The notes under the pieces are model-generated. The model saw only the letters and a list, made by a program, of their open reading frames with translations. It was not told the origin of the DNA and did no database searches. A stretch of 30,003 bases of DNA from Eikenella sp963515595 (GTDB taxonomy: Bacteria > Pseudomonadota > Gammaproteobacteria > Burkholderiales > Neisseriaceae), in assembly GCA_963515595.1 (NCBI GenBank), contig CAUPYH010000015.1, positions 1 through 30,003 on the forward strand, written 5' to 3'. Positions 21,131 to 29,363 of the stretch are shown here, piece after piece. The translations under genes and the position numbers were made by a program. Every line of letters starts with the position of its first letter. Position 1 is the stretch's first letter.

Positions 21131-22474
21131 ATGAAAAGCGAATGGCAAAACCAAAAAATCCTCGTGGCCGGGATGGGCGGCAGCGGCATTTCCATGCTGG
21201 ATTTCCTGCGCCGCAAAGGCGCGGTGGTAGCCGCTTATGATGCCGACTTTCCCGCCGCCAAACAGGCCGAGCTGCAACAGCGTTTCCCCGGCCTGGCCTG
21301 CCACACAGGCTACCTGAAAACCGCATTGGCCGAAGGTTTCGACATTTTGGCACTCAGCCCCGGCATCAGCGAGCGTACGCCCGAAATCGAAGCCTTCAAA
21401 CAGGCCGGCGCCCGTGTGCTGGGCGATGTGGAAATTTTGGCGCACGAGCTTTCCGGCAAGCGCGACAAAATCATCGCCATCACCGGCAGCAACGGCAAAA
21501 CCACCGTAACCAGCCTGGTTGGCCATTTGTGCCGCGAATGCGGGCTGGATACCGTGGTGGCCGGCAACATCGGCACGCCCGTGCTCGAAGCCTATGAAGA
21601 CCGGCAGGAGCAGAGCGCCGACGTGTGGGTGCTCGAACTTTCCAGCTTCCAGCTGGAAAACACCGACCATTTGAACGCCGCCGCCGCCGCCGTGCTCAAT
21701 ATTTCCGAAGACCACCTCAACCGCTACGACGACTTGCTCGACTACGCCCACGCCAAAGACAAAATCTTCCGCGGCAACGGCGTGCAGGTGATCAATGCCG
21801 ACGATGCACTGTGCCGCGCCATGAAACGCAGCGGCCGCGAAGTGCGCCGCTTTTCGCTGCAGCAGGAAACCGATTATTGGTTTGACGCCGCATCAGGCTA
21901 CCTGAAACACGGCGCGGAAACGCTGATTGCCGCCGCCGATATTCCGCTGCAAGGCCTGCACAACGCCGCCAACGTGTTGGCCGCGCTGGCTTTGTGCGAA
22001 GCAATCGGCCTGCCGCGTGCCGAACTGCTGCGCCATGTGCGCACCTTCAAAGGCCTGCCGCACCGCGTGGAAAAAATCGGCGAGAAAAACGGCGTGGTGT
22101 TTATCGACGACAGCAAAGGCACTAATGTGGGCGCCACCGAAGCCGCCATCGCCGGCCTGCAAAGCCCGCTGTTCCTGATTGCCGGCGGGCAGGGCAAAGG
22201 GCAGGACTTCACCCCGTTGAAAAACGTGCTGCCCGGCAAAGCCCGCGCTGTGTTGCTCATCGGCGAAGACGCACCGCAAATCCGCCGCGACCTGGCCGGC
22301 TGCGGCGTGGAGATGCTGGATTGCGCCAGCCTGCAGGAAGCCGTGCAAACCGCCTACCGCCTGGCCGAGCCCGGCGACATCGTGCTGCTCAGCCCAGCCT
22401 GCGCCAGCTTCGATATGTTTAAAGGCTATGCGCACCGCTCGCAAGTGTTCATTGAGGCGTTTGAGGCCTTGTGA
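21131..22474 (+). CDS. murD: UDP-MurNAc-L-alanine:D-glutamate ligase
   Basis: MurD adds D-glutamate to UDP-MurNAc-L-Ala. The 447-residue protein has the N-terminal Rossmann motif VAGMGGSGIS, LSPGISE, ATP loop ITGSNGKTTVTS, LELSSFQLE, NISEDHLNRYD, a C-terminal DDSKGTN and SPACASFDMFKGY. I chose the ATG at 21131, six bases after GGAG; upstream in-frame starts at 21110 and 21119 have none. Two DUS copies are read in frame as GYLK (near 21309 and 21897), each in a loop of the substrate or central domain. An inverted DUS pair lies at the gene end. Confidence 0.97.
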   Translation: MKSEWQNQKILVAGMGGSGISMLDFLRRKGAVVAAYDADFPAAKQAELQQRFPGLACHTGYLKTALAEGFDILALSPGISERTPEIEAFKQAGARVLGDVEILAHELSGKRDKIIAITGSNGKTTVTSLVGHLCRECGLDTVVAGNIGTPVLEAYEDRQEQSADVWVLELSSFQLENTDHLNAAAAAVLNISEDHLNRYDDLLDYAHAKDKIFRGNGVQVINADDALCRAMKRSGREVRRFSLQQETDYWFDAASGYLKHGAETLIAAADIPLQGLHNAANVLAALALCEAIGLPRAELLRHVRTFKGLPHRVEKIGEKNGVVFIDDSKGTNVGATEAAIAGLQSPLFLIAGGQGKGQDFTPLKNVLPGKARAVLLIGEDAPQIRRDLAGCGVEMLDCASLQEAVQTAYRLAEPGDIVLLSPACASFDMFKGYAHRSQVFIEAFEAL

Positions 22475-22476
22475 TG

Positions 22477-22517
22477 TTTTCAGGTAGCCTTTGCCCGAGC
22501 CGAAAGGCTACCTGAAA
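22477..22517. repeat. 41-bp DUS hairpin, left copy
   Basis: Inverted eikDUS pair with spacer TGCCCGAGCCGAA. The whole 41-bp unit recurs at 23164-23204 with one base changed, as a direct repeat around the hypothetical gene between murD and ftsW. Confidence 0.7.
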
Positions 22518-22556
22518 ATGCTGCAGCGGCAGGCAAACCTGATTGGGAAAACACAA

Positions 22557-23135
22557 ATGGTATTGCACACCTTTCTGGAAAACTTTCCGTGGCGCCGGTT
22601 TGGCACGCCTTATGAAACCCACGCCAAAGGAGTGCAGCAGAACATTTTGAATATATTGGCCGGCTCTGCGGTGGAAAAAGATTATGAGCGGCTGATTGAC
22701 AGCTTGGAATCGCAGGCTTGGCTGGTGAAATTGTCGCCTTGGGGGCTGAAGGTTTGCCTGGCGTTGCTGGCGGAAGAGAAGCCGAATAAGGCCTGGTTGC
22801 TCAAAGGGATGCATACGCTGTTTGAAGCGGCCAACTATAGCGCCCAATCTCCGCAGGCCCAGGCATTTAAAGAAACCAAGGGCAAGGCGCTGAAATACGG
22901 CATATTTAAAGCCAAACTGTTCGATCCCGCCTTCGATGGCGCGATGGACGACGAATTTCTTAAAATAAGCAAAACATTAGACAGGCATTATTTACACGTG
23001 TCTGTTTTAGAATTGTTTGCGGCGAACCGCGCCCTGATAGCGGGTTTGGCTGATTCCGCAGATGAAGAAACCGCCAAGCAGGCGGCTCGGTTGGCGGAGG
23101 CGATTGCCCGCCCCAAGCAGTATCCTTGCAGTTAG
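22557..23135 (+). CDS. Hypothetical cytoplasmic protein between murD and ftsW
   Basis: A mainly helical protein of about 192 residues (HTFLENFPWRRFGTPYETHA near the N-terminus, then alternating charged and aliphatic stretches such as AKQAARLAEAIARPK), with no signal peptide, membrane segment or motif I recognise. The frame is open from 22491, but that part is a DUS; ATG 22557 has GGGA upstream and is preferred, with ATG 22518 as an alternative. The gene lies between two nearly identical 41-bp DUS hairpins, which suggests that it entered the cluster as a cassette. GC is a little below its neighbours. No function is proposed. Confidence 0.6.
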   Translation: MVLHTFLENFPWRRFGTPYETHAKGVQQNILNILAGSAVEKDYERLIDSLESQAWLVKLSPWGLKVCLALLAEEKPNKAWLLKGMHTLFEAANYSAQSPQAQAFKETKGKALKYGIFKAKLFDPAFDGAMDDEFLKISKTLDRHYLHVSVLELFAANRALIAGLADSADEETAKQAARLAEAIARPKQYPCS

Positions 23136-23163
23136 CCGGCCGCAAATTTGAGTCGCAACAGAT

Positions 23164-23204
23164 TTTTCAGGTAGCCTCTGCCCGAGCCGAAAGGCTACCT
23201 GAAA
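23164..23204. repeat. 41-bp DUS hairpin, right copy
   Basis: Near-identical to 22477-22517 (one mismatch). It sits 40 bp before ftsW and may act as terminator or attenuator after the hypothetical gene. Confidence 0.7.
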
Positions 23205-23244
23205 CCTTGTTCCATTGATTTTTGAAGTAACTTGAAGTACCCGA

Positions 23245-24399
23245 ATGATTACCGAATCCAAACTCCTCGACCGCAAAATCCTGCGCCACGGCCACACCAT
23301 CGATCAATCGCTGCTGTGGCTGGTGGTGCTGATGCTGGGCTTCAGCCTGGTGATGGTGTATTCCGCCTCGGTGGCCTTTGCCGGGCAGGGCGGGGGCAAT
23401 AAATGGGCGTTCCTCATCCGCCAGGCGGCCTATATTGCCGTGGGCGGCGGGGCGGCTTGGGTGGCGTTCCGGGTGCCGATGCGCACTTGGCAGAAGTATT
23501 CGATGGTGCTGCTGGTAATCAGCCTGCTGATGCTGATTGCGGTGCTGCTGGTGGGGCGCGATGTGAACGGCGCGCGGCGTTGGATTCCTTTGGGCGTGGC
23601 CAATTTGCAGCCGAGCGAATTTTTCAAGCTGGCGGTGATTCTTTATCTCTCCGGCTTTTTCATGCGCCGCGCCGAAGTGTTGCAGCATTTAAAGAAAGTG
23701 TGCTGGGTGGCGCTGCCGGTAGGTTGCGGGCTGGGGCTGATTATGCTGCAGCCGGATTTCGGCTCGTTTGTGGTGGTATCGGTGATCAGCGTGGGATTGT
23801 TGTTTTTGGTGGGACTGCCGTTTCGCTGGTTTATCGTGGTGGTGTTGGCCGGCTTGAGCGGCATGGTAACGCTGGTGCTGATTTCGCCCTACCGAATGGC
23901 GCGTGTTACCGCCTTCCTCGACCCGTGGGCCGACCCGCTGGGCAGCGGCTACCAGCTCACTCACGCGCTGATGGCCATCGGGCGCGGCGGCTGGACGGGC
24001 GTGGGCTTGGGCGCAGGGCTGGAAAAACGCTTCTACCTGCCTGAGGCGCATACCGATTTCATCACCGCCGTGATCGGCGAGGAGTTCGGCTTTCTCGGCA
24101 TGATGCTGCTCACCGCCTGCTATTTGTGGCTGGTGTGGCGTTCGTTTTCCATCGGCAAAATGGCGCGCGATTTGGAGCAGTTTTTCGGCGCGTTTGTGGC
24201 CAGCGGCGTGGGCATCTGGCTCGGGATTCAGAGTTTTTTCAATATCGGCGTGAACATCGGCCTGTTGCCCACCAAGGGGCTGACCCTGCCGCTGATTTCC
24301 TTCGGCGGCTCGGCGCTGGTGGCCATGCTGATAGCCGTGGCGCTGCTGCTGCGGGTGGATTATGAAAACCGGCGCAAAATGCGCGGTTTTGAAGTGTGA
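23245..24399 (+). CDS. ftsW: Septal peptidoglycan glycosyltransferase FtsW
   Basis: FtsW is the SEDS-family polymerase that makes septal glycan strands from lipid II together with FtsI. The 384-residue polytopic protein has about ten membrane segments and the family features: VMVYSAS, GARRWIPLG followed by LQPSEFFKLA, MLQPDFGS, FLDPWADPLGSGYQLTHAL with the conserved extracytoplasmic aspartate region, LPEAHTDFITAVIGEEFGF, and LLPTKGLTLPLISFGGSAL. The start ATG follows GAAG by about 9 bases. No DUS lies in the gene. murG begins 10 bp after the stop. Confidence 0.97.
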   Translation: MITESKLLDRKILRHGHTIDQSLLWLVVLMLGFSLVMVYSASVAFAGQGGGNKWAFLIRQAAYIAVGGGAAWVAFRVPMRTWQKYSMVLLVISLLMLIAVLLVGRDVNGARRWIPLGVANLQPSEFFKLAVILYLSGFFMRRAEVLQHLKKVCWVALPVGCGLGLIMLQPDFGSFVVVSVISVGLLFLVGLPFRWFIVVVLAGLSGMVTLVLISPYRMARVTAFLDPWADPLGSGYQLTHALMAIGRGGWTGVGLGAGLEKRFYLPEAHTDFITAVIGEEFGFLGMMLLTACYLWLVWRSFSIGKMARDLEQFFGAFVASGVGIWLGIQSFFNIGVNIGLLPTKGLTLPLISFGGSALVAMLIAVALLLRVDYENRRKMRGFEV

Positions 24400-24409
24400 G
24401 GAGCCGAAT

Positions 24410-25480
24410 ATGGGCGTGAAAACCTTTTTGCTGATGGCCGGCGGCACCGGCGGGCATATTTTTCCCGCGCTGGCGGTGGCCGCCGCGCTGCGCGAACGCG
24501 GGCACAAGGTGGTGTGGCTGGGCAGCGAGGGCGCGATGGAAACGCGCATCGTGCCGCAGCACGGTATTGAAATCGAAACCCTGGCCATCAAAGGCGTGCG
24601 CGGCAACGGCCTCAAGCGCAAGCTGATGCTGCCGTTCACGCTGTGGTACACCATCCGTGCGGCGCGGCGCATCATCCGCAAGCATCGGGTGGACGGCGCC
24701 ATCGGCTTTGGCGGCTTCGTGACCGTGCCCGGCGGCGTGGCCGCCAAGCTGTGCGGCGTGTCGCTGGTGATTCACGAGCAAAATGCCGTGGCTGGGCTTT
24801 CCAACCGGATTTTGGCCAAATTGGCCAGCCGCGTGCTGTATGCCTTTCCCAAGGCGTTTAGTGATGAAAACGGGCTGGTGGGCAATCCCGTGCGTGCCGA
24901 TATTGCCGCACTGCCCGCGCCAGAAGAGCGGTTTGCTGAGCGTTCAGGTAGCCTGAAGCTGCTGGTTACCGGCGGCAGCTTGGGCGCGGATATTCTCAAC
25001 CGCCTGCTGCCCGAAGCGCTGGCCCTGCTGCCTGCCGAGCAACGTCCCCAAGTGCGCCACCAAAGCGGGCGCGGCAAGCTGGAAGGTTTGCGCCAGCGTT
25101 ATGATGAAGCCGGTGTGCAGGCCGAATGCAGCGAGTTTATCGACGATATGGCGGCGGCCTACGGCGCGGCGGATTTGGTGGTGTGCCGCTCCGGCGCGCT
25201 CACCATTGCCGAGCTGGCCGCGGCCGGCGTGGGCGCATTGCTCGTGCCTTACCCCTATGCGGTGGACGACCACCAAACCGCCAACGCCCGTTTCGTGGCT
25301 GCCGGCGAGGCCGGGCTGCTTTTGCCGCAGAGCGAGCTGACGGCGGAGAAACTGGCTTCGGTGTTGGGCGGCCTCAACCGCGACACTTGCCGCCAATGGG
25401 CGCAAAACGCCCGCCAAATGGCCAAACCGGATAGTGCGGCCAAGGTGGCGGAAGCTGCGCTGGCAGCAGTGGGCAGATGA
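24410..25480 (+). CDS. murG: UDP-GlcNAc:lipid I N-acetylglucosaminyltransferase MurG
   Basis: MurG adds GlcNAc to lipid I on the cytoplasmic face, making lipid II. The 356-residue GT28 protein has the N-terminal glycine loop MAGGTGGHIFPALAVA, GFGGFVTVPGG, HEQNAVAGLSNR, the second-domain loop LVTGGSLGA and SGALTIAEL, then PYPYAVDDHQTANA. I chose the ATG at 24410, six bases after GAGGAG; the frame is open from 24362 but that part overlaps ftsW. One DUS near 24945 is read as SGSL in the linker between the domains. A DUS pair follows the gene. Confidence 0.97.
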   Translation: MGVKTFLLMAGGTGGHIFPALAVAAALRERGHKVVWLGSEGAMETRIVPQHGIEIETLAIKGVRGNGLKRKLMLPFTLWYTIRAARRIIRKHRVDGAIGFGGFVTVPGGVAAKLCGVSLVIHEQNAVAGLSNRILAKLASRVLYAFPKAFSDENGLVGNPVRADIAALPAPEERFAERSGSLKLLVTGGSLGADILNRLLPEALALLPAEQRPQVRHQSGRGKLEGLRQRYDEAGVQAECSEFIDDMAAAYGAADLVVCRSGALTIAELAAAGVGALLVPYPYAVDDHQTANARFVAAGEAGLLLPQSELTAEKLASVLGGLNRDTCRQWAQNARQMAKPDSAAKVAEAALAAVGR

Positions 25481-25488
25481 TCGGTTTG

Positions 25489-25527
25489 AGGCTACCTGAA
25501 AAGCGGTTTTGAAGTTTCAGGTAGCCT
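25489..25527. terminator. Inverted AG-eikDUS pair after murG
   Basis: Copies at 25489-25501 and 25515-25527 form a hairpin with a 13-nt loop, 8 bp after the murG stop. Confidence 0.55.
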
Positions 25528-25800
25528 CAAACAGTAAAGGGAGCTCAATGTTCGCTTGCTTGGGAAGTAAAAGTCGCCGCCAAACCAAACAATTTGAATG
25601 TGCTGTTGGTATGCCTGCTTGATGATTAGTATGGCCGATGGCTGAAAGGTTTTGCTGAGGCAGTGCTCTGGGCAGCTATTTTTCAGGTAGCCTCAGCTGC
25701 AATATAGATTTTTCTACTGCCTGCGTTGTATCGAAAAATGTTTATCCGCTATACAATAGCGGTTTTGTCTGCAAAGGCTGCCCGAGAAGCAGTGATAAAT
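25528..25800 (+). promoter_or_regulatory. Leader region of murC with a small palindrome
   Basis: About 270 bp without a supported gene. It has a single eikDUS (25681-25693) and, 38 bp before the murC ATG, the palindrome CCGCTAT-ACA-ATAGCGG (25746-25762) followed by TTTTG. The palindrome contains TATACA, which could be a -10 with weak -35 TTGTAT 18 bp upstream. This may be a separate promoter or operator for murC; the frame open through it is not the true start. Confidence 0.4.
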
Positions 25801-27198
25801 ATGAAGCAACGAGTAAAACGCATCCATTTCGTCGGCATCGGCGGCTCTGGCATGTGCGGCCTGGCCGAGGTGCTGTATAAAGAATTCGACGTATCCGGCT
25901 CGGATCAGGCACAAAGCGCGGTAACGCGCCAGCTGGCCGATATGGGCATCAAGGTGTTCCACGGCCATGCGGCAGAGCATATCGAAGGCGTGGACGTGGT
26001 GGTTACCTCCACCGCCATCAAGCCGGATAATCCGGAAGTGTTGGCCGCCCGTGAGGCAGGCATCCCGGTGATTCCGCGCGCCATGATGCTGGCGGAGATT
26101 ATGCGCTTCGGCCAGGGCATCGCCATTGCCGGTACGCACGGCAAAACCACCACCACCAGCCTCACCGCCTCCATTCTCACCGCCGCCGGCCTCGACCCGA
26201 CCTTCGTTATCGGCGGCAAGCTCACCGCTGCCGGCACCAACGCCAAGCTCGGCGGCGGGCAGTATATTGTGGCCGAGGCCGATGAATCGGACGCCTCTTT
26301 CCTGTATCTCACGCCCGTGATTACCGTGGTGACCAATATCGACACCGACCACATGGACACCTACGACCACAGCGTGGACAAACTGCACCAGGCCTTTGTG
26401 GAATTTGTGCATCGTATGCCGTTCTACGGCAAGGCATTTTTGTGTATCGACAGTGAACATGTGCGCGCCATCCTGCCGGAGATTCAGAAACCGTTTGCTA
26501 CCTACGGTTTAGACGAAACCGCCGATATTTACGCCGATAATGTGCACAGCGAAGGCGCGCAGATGTGCTTTACCGTGCACCTGAACAAACGCCCGATCGC
26601 GCCGTTTGAAGTGCGGCTGAATGCGCCGGGGCGGCACAATGTGCTCAATGCGCTGGCTGCCATCGGTGTGGCGCTGGAGTGTGGCGCGGACGTGGAAGCC
26701 ATTCAGCGCGGCCTGGCCGGTTTCGGCGGCGTGGGGCGGCGCTTTCAGAGCTACGGCGAAGTCAAGCTGCCGCAAGGCGGCAGCGCCTTGGTGGTCGACG
26801 ACTACGGCCACCATCCGGTGGAAATGACTGCCACGCTCTCCGCTGCACGCGGTGCTTATCCAGAACGCCGCCTGGTGTTGGCATTCCAGCCGCACCGCTA
26901 CACCCGCACCCGCGATTTGTTTGAAGATTTCGTACGCGTGCTGAACACCGCCGATGCGGTGGTGCTGACCGATGTATACGCCGCCGGCGAAGAGCCGATT
27001 GTGGCCGCCGACAGCCGTGCGCTCACCCGTGCCCTGCGCGTGGCCGGCAAGCTGGAGCCGATTTACTGCGCTGATGTGGCCGATATGCCCGCCACCTTGC
27101 TTAATATGCTGCAAGATGGCGACCTGCTGCTGAATATGGGCGCAGGCAGCATCAATAAAGTACCGCAGGCTTTGCGGGATTTAGCAGCGCATGGATGA
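25801..27198 (+). CDS. murC: UDP-MurNAc:L-alanine ligase
   Basis: MurC attaches L-alanine to UDP-MurNAc, the first committed peptide step. The 465-residue protein has the N-terminal Rossmann motif FVGIGGSGMCGLAEVL, ATP loop AGTHGKTTTTS (about 111-121), EADESDASFL, TNIDTDHMDTY, and a C-terminal domain with DDYGHHPVE and FQPHRYTRTRDL. I chose ATG 25801 because it gives the family start KQRVKRIHFVGIG; the upstream extension crosses the leader palindrome. The ribosome binding site is weak. No DUS lies in the gene. It overlaps the next gene by 8 bp, so translation is probably coupled. Confidence 0.97.
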   Translation: MKQRVKRIHFVGIGGSGMCGLAEVLYKEFDVSGSDQAQSAVTRQLADMGIKVFHGHAAEHIEGVDVVVTSTAIKPDNPEVLAAREAGIPVIPRAMMLAEIMRFGQGIAIAGTHGKTTTTSLTASILTAAGLDPTFVIGGKLTAAGTNAKLGGGQYIVAEADESDASFLYLTPVITVVTNIDTDHMDTYDHSVDKLHQAFVEFVHRMPFYGKAFLCIDSEHVRAILPEIQKPFATYGLDETADIYADNVHSEGAQMCFTVHLNKRPIAPFEVRLNAPGRHNVLNALAAIGVALECGADVEAIQRGLAGFGGVGRRFQSYGEVKLPQGGSALVVDDYGHHPVEMTATLSAARGAYPERRLVLAFQPHRYTRTRDLFEDFVRVLNTADAVVLTDVYAAGEEPIVAADSRALTRALRVAGKLEPIYCADVADMPATLLNMLQDGDLLLNMGAGSINKVPQALRDLAAHG

Positions 27199-28240
27199 TT
27201 TCCTGAAACGCCGCCAAGAGGCGCGGCAGCGTGCCGCTGCTTTTTGGCAGAGTTGGCAGTGGGAGCAGCCCTGGCAGGCCGGCGGCGGTTGTGTGGCGCT
27301 GGTGAATAGCGGAAACTATCTGCTGCACCACTATTTCCCCGGCGTGTTTTTGCAGGCCGTGTCGGATTATGCTGTTGATGCCGGCGCTAAATTTCAGGTA
27401 GCCTTCAGTAGCGGCGGCCGGTTGGAGCCGATGGCCGATGCAGTGTTGCTGGCCGAGGCTGCACCGCCGGGTTTGCCCTTCGGCGTGCAGGCCTTGCTGC
27501 GGCGCTGCCGGGCTGACGAACTGCCGCAGCGCCGGGCTGGTTTTGGCAAAACGCAGCTTTCCGGCAGCCAATTTCAGGTAGCCTGTGCGCCGGGCAGCGA
27601 TGGTTTGGTGCATTTACAGGTGTTTGTGAACGATAATCCTGATGGCACGGATGCCGACGACCGCCGGTTGGCGGTGTGGCTGCTTTTGGCGCAGGCCTTG
27701 GGGCAGTGGGATTTAAACGTGAAAACCGGCTATGTGGAGCTGGTGGAGCAGCCGCCTCGGGGTGGGCTGCCGTTGGCCGAGCTGCCCGCTGCTTTTGATA
27801 AGTTGTGGCGTGCCCAGCTGGGGCACAACGGCGTGTATCCAAGCGGCGAGGCGGAATTCCGCGTGTATGGCGCGGAAAACGATGATGGCGAGCCGGCCAA
27901 GATTTTGGTGCGCAACGAATCGGCTGCTTCGCTGCTGGGGCGTGCCGATTTGGCCTGGTGTTTGAGTGTGCGCTGTGAAGTGTACGACGACATGAGCCAG
28001 GCTCTGGCGCAGGAACTGGCACACGAGTTTTCCGGCTGCGTCGGGCAGCATGAGCAGGGTATTCTCACCGCCATGCTGGCCGATGCGGAAAAAGGCGAAT
28101 ACACCGCCTTTGCCATGGTGGCCGAGCCGGAAGGATTGTGGGAGAAGGTACGGGAAATCACCGCACGCTACGAGCGGCTAGACGCACGGGTCAACTGTGT
28201 GTTCGACCCGTCATGGCGGCATTACCGCTTGCAAGGATAA
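27191..28240 (+). CDS. DUF695-like protein, first of a tandem pair
   Basis: A 349-residue soluble protein with no signal peptide or membrane span. Its C-terminal third (VRNESAASLLGRADLAWCLS to FDPSWRHYRL) closely matches that of the next gene and resembles the DUF695 domain, whose function is unknown; the N-terminal part also aligns (LVNSGNYLLHHYFPGV against TEANNLLHEYCPGV). It overlaps murC by 8 bp. Two DUS copies are read as FQVA (near 27391 and 27573), which accounts for insertions relative to its paralogue. An adaptor or regulatory role is possible, but the sequence does not show it. Confidence 0.7.
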   Translation: MDDFLKRRQEARQRAAAFWQSWQWEQPWQAGGGCVALVNSGNYLLHHYFPGVFLQAVSDYAVDAGAKFQVAFSSGGRLEPMADAVLLAEAAPPGLPFGVQALLRRCRADELPQRRAGFGKTQLSGSQFQVACAPGSDGLVHLQVFVNDNPDGTDADDRRLAVWLLLAQALGQWDLNVKTGYVELVEQPPRGGLPLAELPAAFDKLWRAQLGHNGVYPSGEAEFRVYGAENDDGEPAKILVRNESAASLLGRADLAWCLSVRCEVYDDMSQALAQELAHEFSGCVGQHEQGILTAMLADAEKGEYTAFAMVAEPEGLWEKVREITARYERLDARVNCVFDPSWRHYRLQG

Positions 28241-28243
28241 AAG

Positions 28244-29290
28244 ATGACGAAATCAGATACCAACGAAGCCGCAGGCCGGCACAGCCTGAGCGAATGGCAA
28301 GATAATGCTCATTGTTTCTGGACGGTGTGGCGGCGCGAAGAGGCGCGGCTTGCAGCGCTGGAAGACCCGGTGGCCTTTGTTACCGAGGCCAACAACCTGC
28401 TGCACGAATACTGCCCCGGTGTGGTGGTGGAATTGGAAGGGCCGCCGGCCGACGGCGCGCTGGTGTTCAGCGCCAACGGCGATTTGGAACACTTTCCGCA
28501 AGTGCTGGCGCTGATTGCCACGGCGGCGGAATCCACCGAGCGTTCGGTGCTGTGTTTCCGCCAGCGGCTGGGCTCGCCGGAGCAGTTTGCCATCCGCATG
28601 GGCGGCGTGGAAATGCAGGCGGCGGATATTTTGGTGCGCTGCGAAGAATGGCGCGGCCTGCCTGCGCTGGACGTGGCTTTTGCCAAACCGCCCAAAGAGG
28701 AAGATTTGGAAACTGCGCAGCGGCTGGCGCTGATTATGCTCGACCATGTGTTGGGCGAGTGGGATGCGGTGGTGAAAGTGGGTGCACTGGATTTTGTAGA
28801 TCCTGTGCCGCCGGAAGCCGTGCCACTACACAGGCTACCTGAAAAATTAGACGAAGTCTGGAAAGCCCTGGGGCGCGATGCGCTCTATCCCGAGCCGGAA
28901 TGGCAGTATACCGCCTATCAGCGCGATGAAGACGAAGAAAACGAACAAGATGCCCTGGTGCTGCTGCGCAATGAATCGGCCAACGGCCTGCTTGGCCGGG
29001 CGGATATGGGCTGGTGCGTTTCCGTGCGCTGTGAAATCAACGGCGAAGACGCGCTGATGGCGGCCTACCGGCTGCAAGACGAGTTCGACGCCGAGGCCTG
29101 CCATCAACAGCAAGGCATCGGCACGATTGCCGTCACCAACCTCACGCGGGGCGAGCGCACCATATTTGCCGCCACCGGCGAGCCGGAGCGCCTCATGGCA
29201 AAAGCGCAGGCACTGTGCGGGCAGTTTGCCGAACTCAAGCCGCAGGCCGCGTGCGAATACGACCCGAGCTGGCGGCATTACCGGTTTTAA
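28244..29290 (+). CDS. DUF695-like protein, second of a tandem pair
   Basis: A 348-residue acidic soluble protein, paralogous along its length to the preceding one. Shared landmarks are NNLLHEYCPGVVVELEG, QRLALIMLDHVLGEWDAVV, LLRNESANGLLGRADMGWC and the end DPSWRHYRF. The ATG follows the first gene's stop by 3 bp, with AAGGAT in the end of that gene as ribosome binding site. One DUS near 28831 is read as RLPE. The pair arose by tandem duplication. Similarity to DUF695 is by pattern only; the biochemical role is unknown. It lies between murC and ddl. Confidence 0.7.
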   Translation: MTKSDTNEAAGRHSLSEWQDNAHCFWTVWRREEARLAALEDPVAFVTEANNLLHEYCPGVVVELEGPPADGALVFSANGDLEHFPQVLALIATAAESTERSVLCFRQRLGSPEQFAIRMGGVEMQAADILVRCEEWRGLPALDVAFAKPPKEEDLETAQRLALIMLDHVLGEWDAVVKVGALDFVDPVPPEAVPLHRLPEKLDEVWKALGRDALYPEPEWQYTAYQRDEDEENEQDALVLLRNESANGLLGRADMGWCVSVRCEINGEDALMAAYRLQDEFDAEACHQQQGIGTIAVTNLTRGERTIFAATGEPERLMAKAQALCGQFAELKPQAACEYDPSWRHYRF

Positions 29291-29292
29291 GT

Positions 29293-29337
29293 TTTCAGGT
29301 AGCCTTTCAGACGGGCGTTTGATGGGGCTACCTGAAA
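29293..29337. terminator. Inverted AG-eikDUS pair before ddl
   Basis: Copies at 29293-29305 and 29326-29337, starting 2 bp after the preceding stop, with a 20-nt loop. Confidence 0.5.
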
Positions 29338-29363
29338 GTAGAAGTAAGAAAGAAGCAAAGCAA

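Noticed and set aside
1412..29337. Repeated 12-mers as a CRISPR array or as transposon ends
   Set aside because: Spacing is irregular, the copies occur in both orientations and within genes, and the sequence is the Eikenella DNA uptake motif. No spacer-repeat periodicity or cas genes are present.
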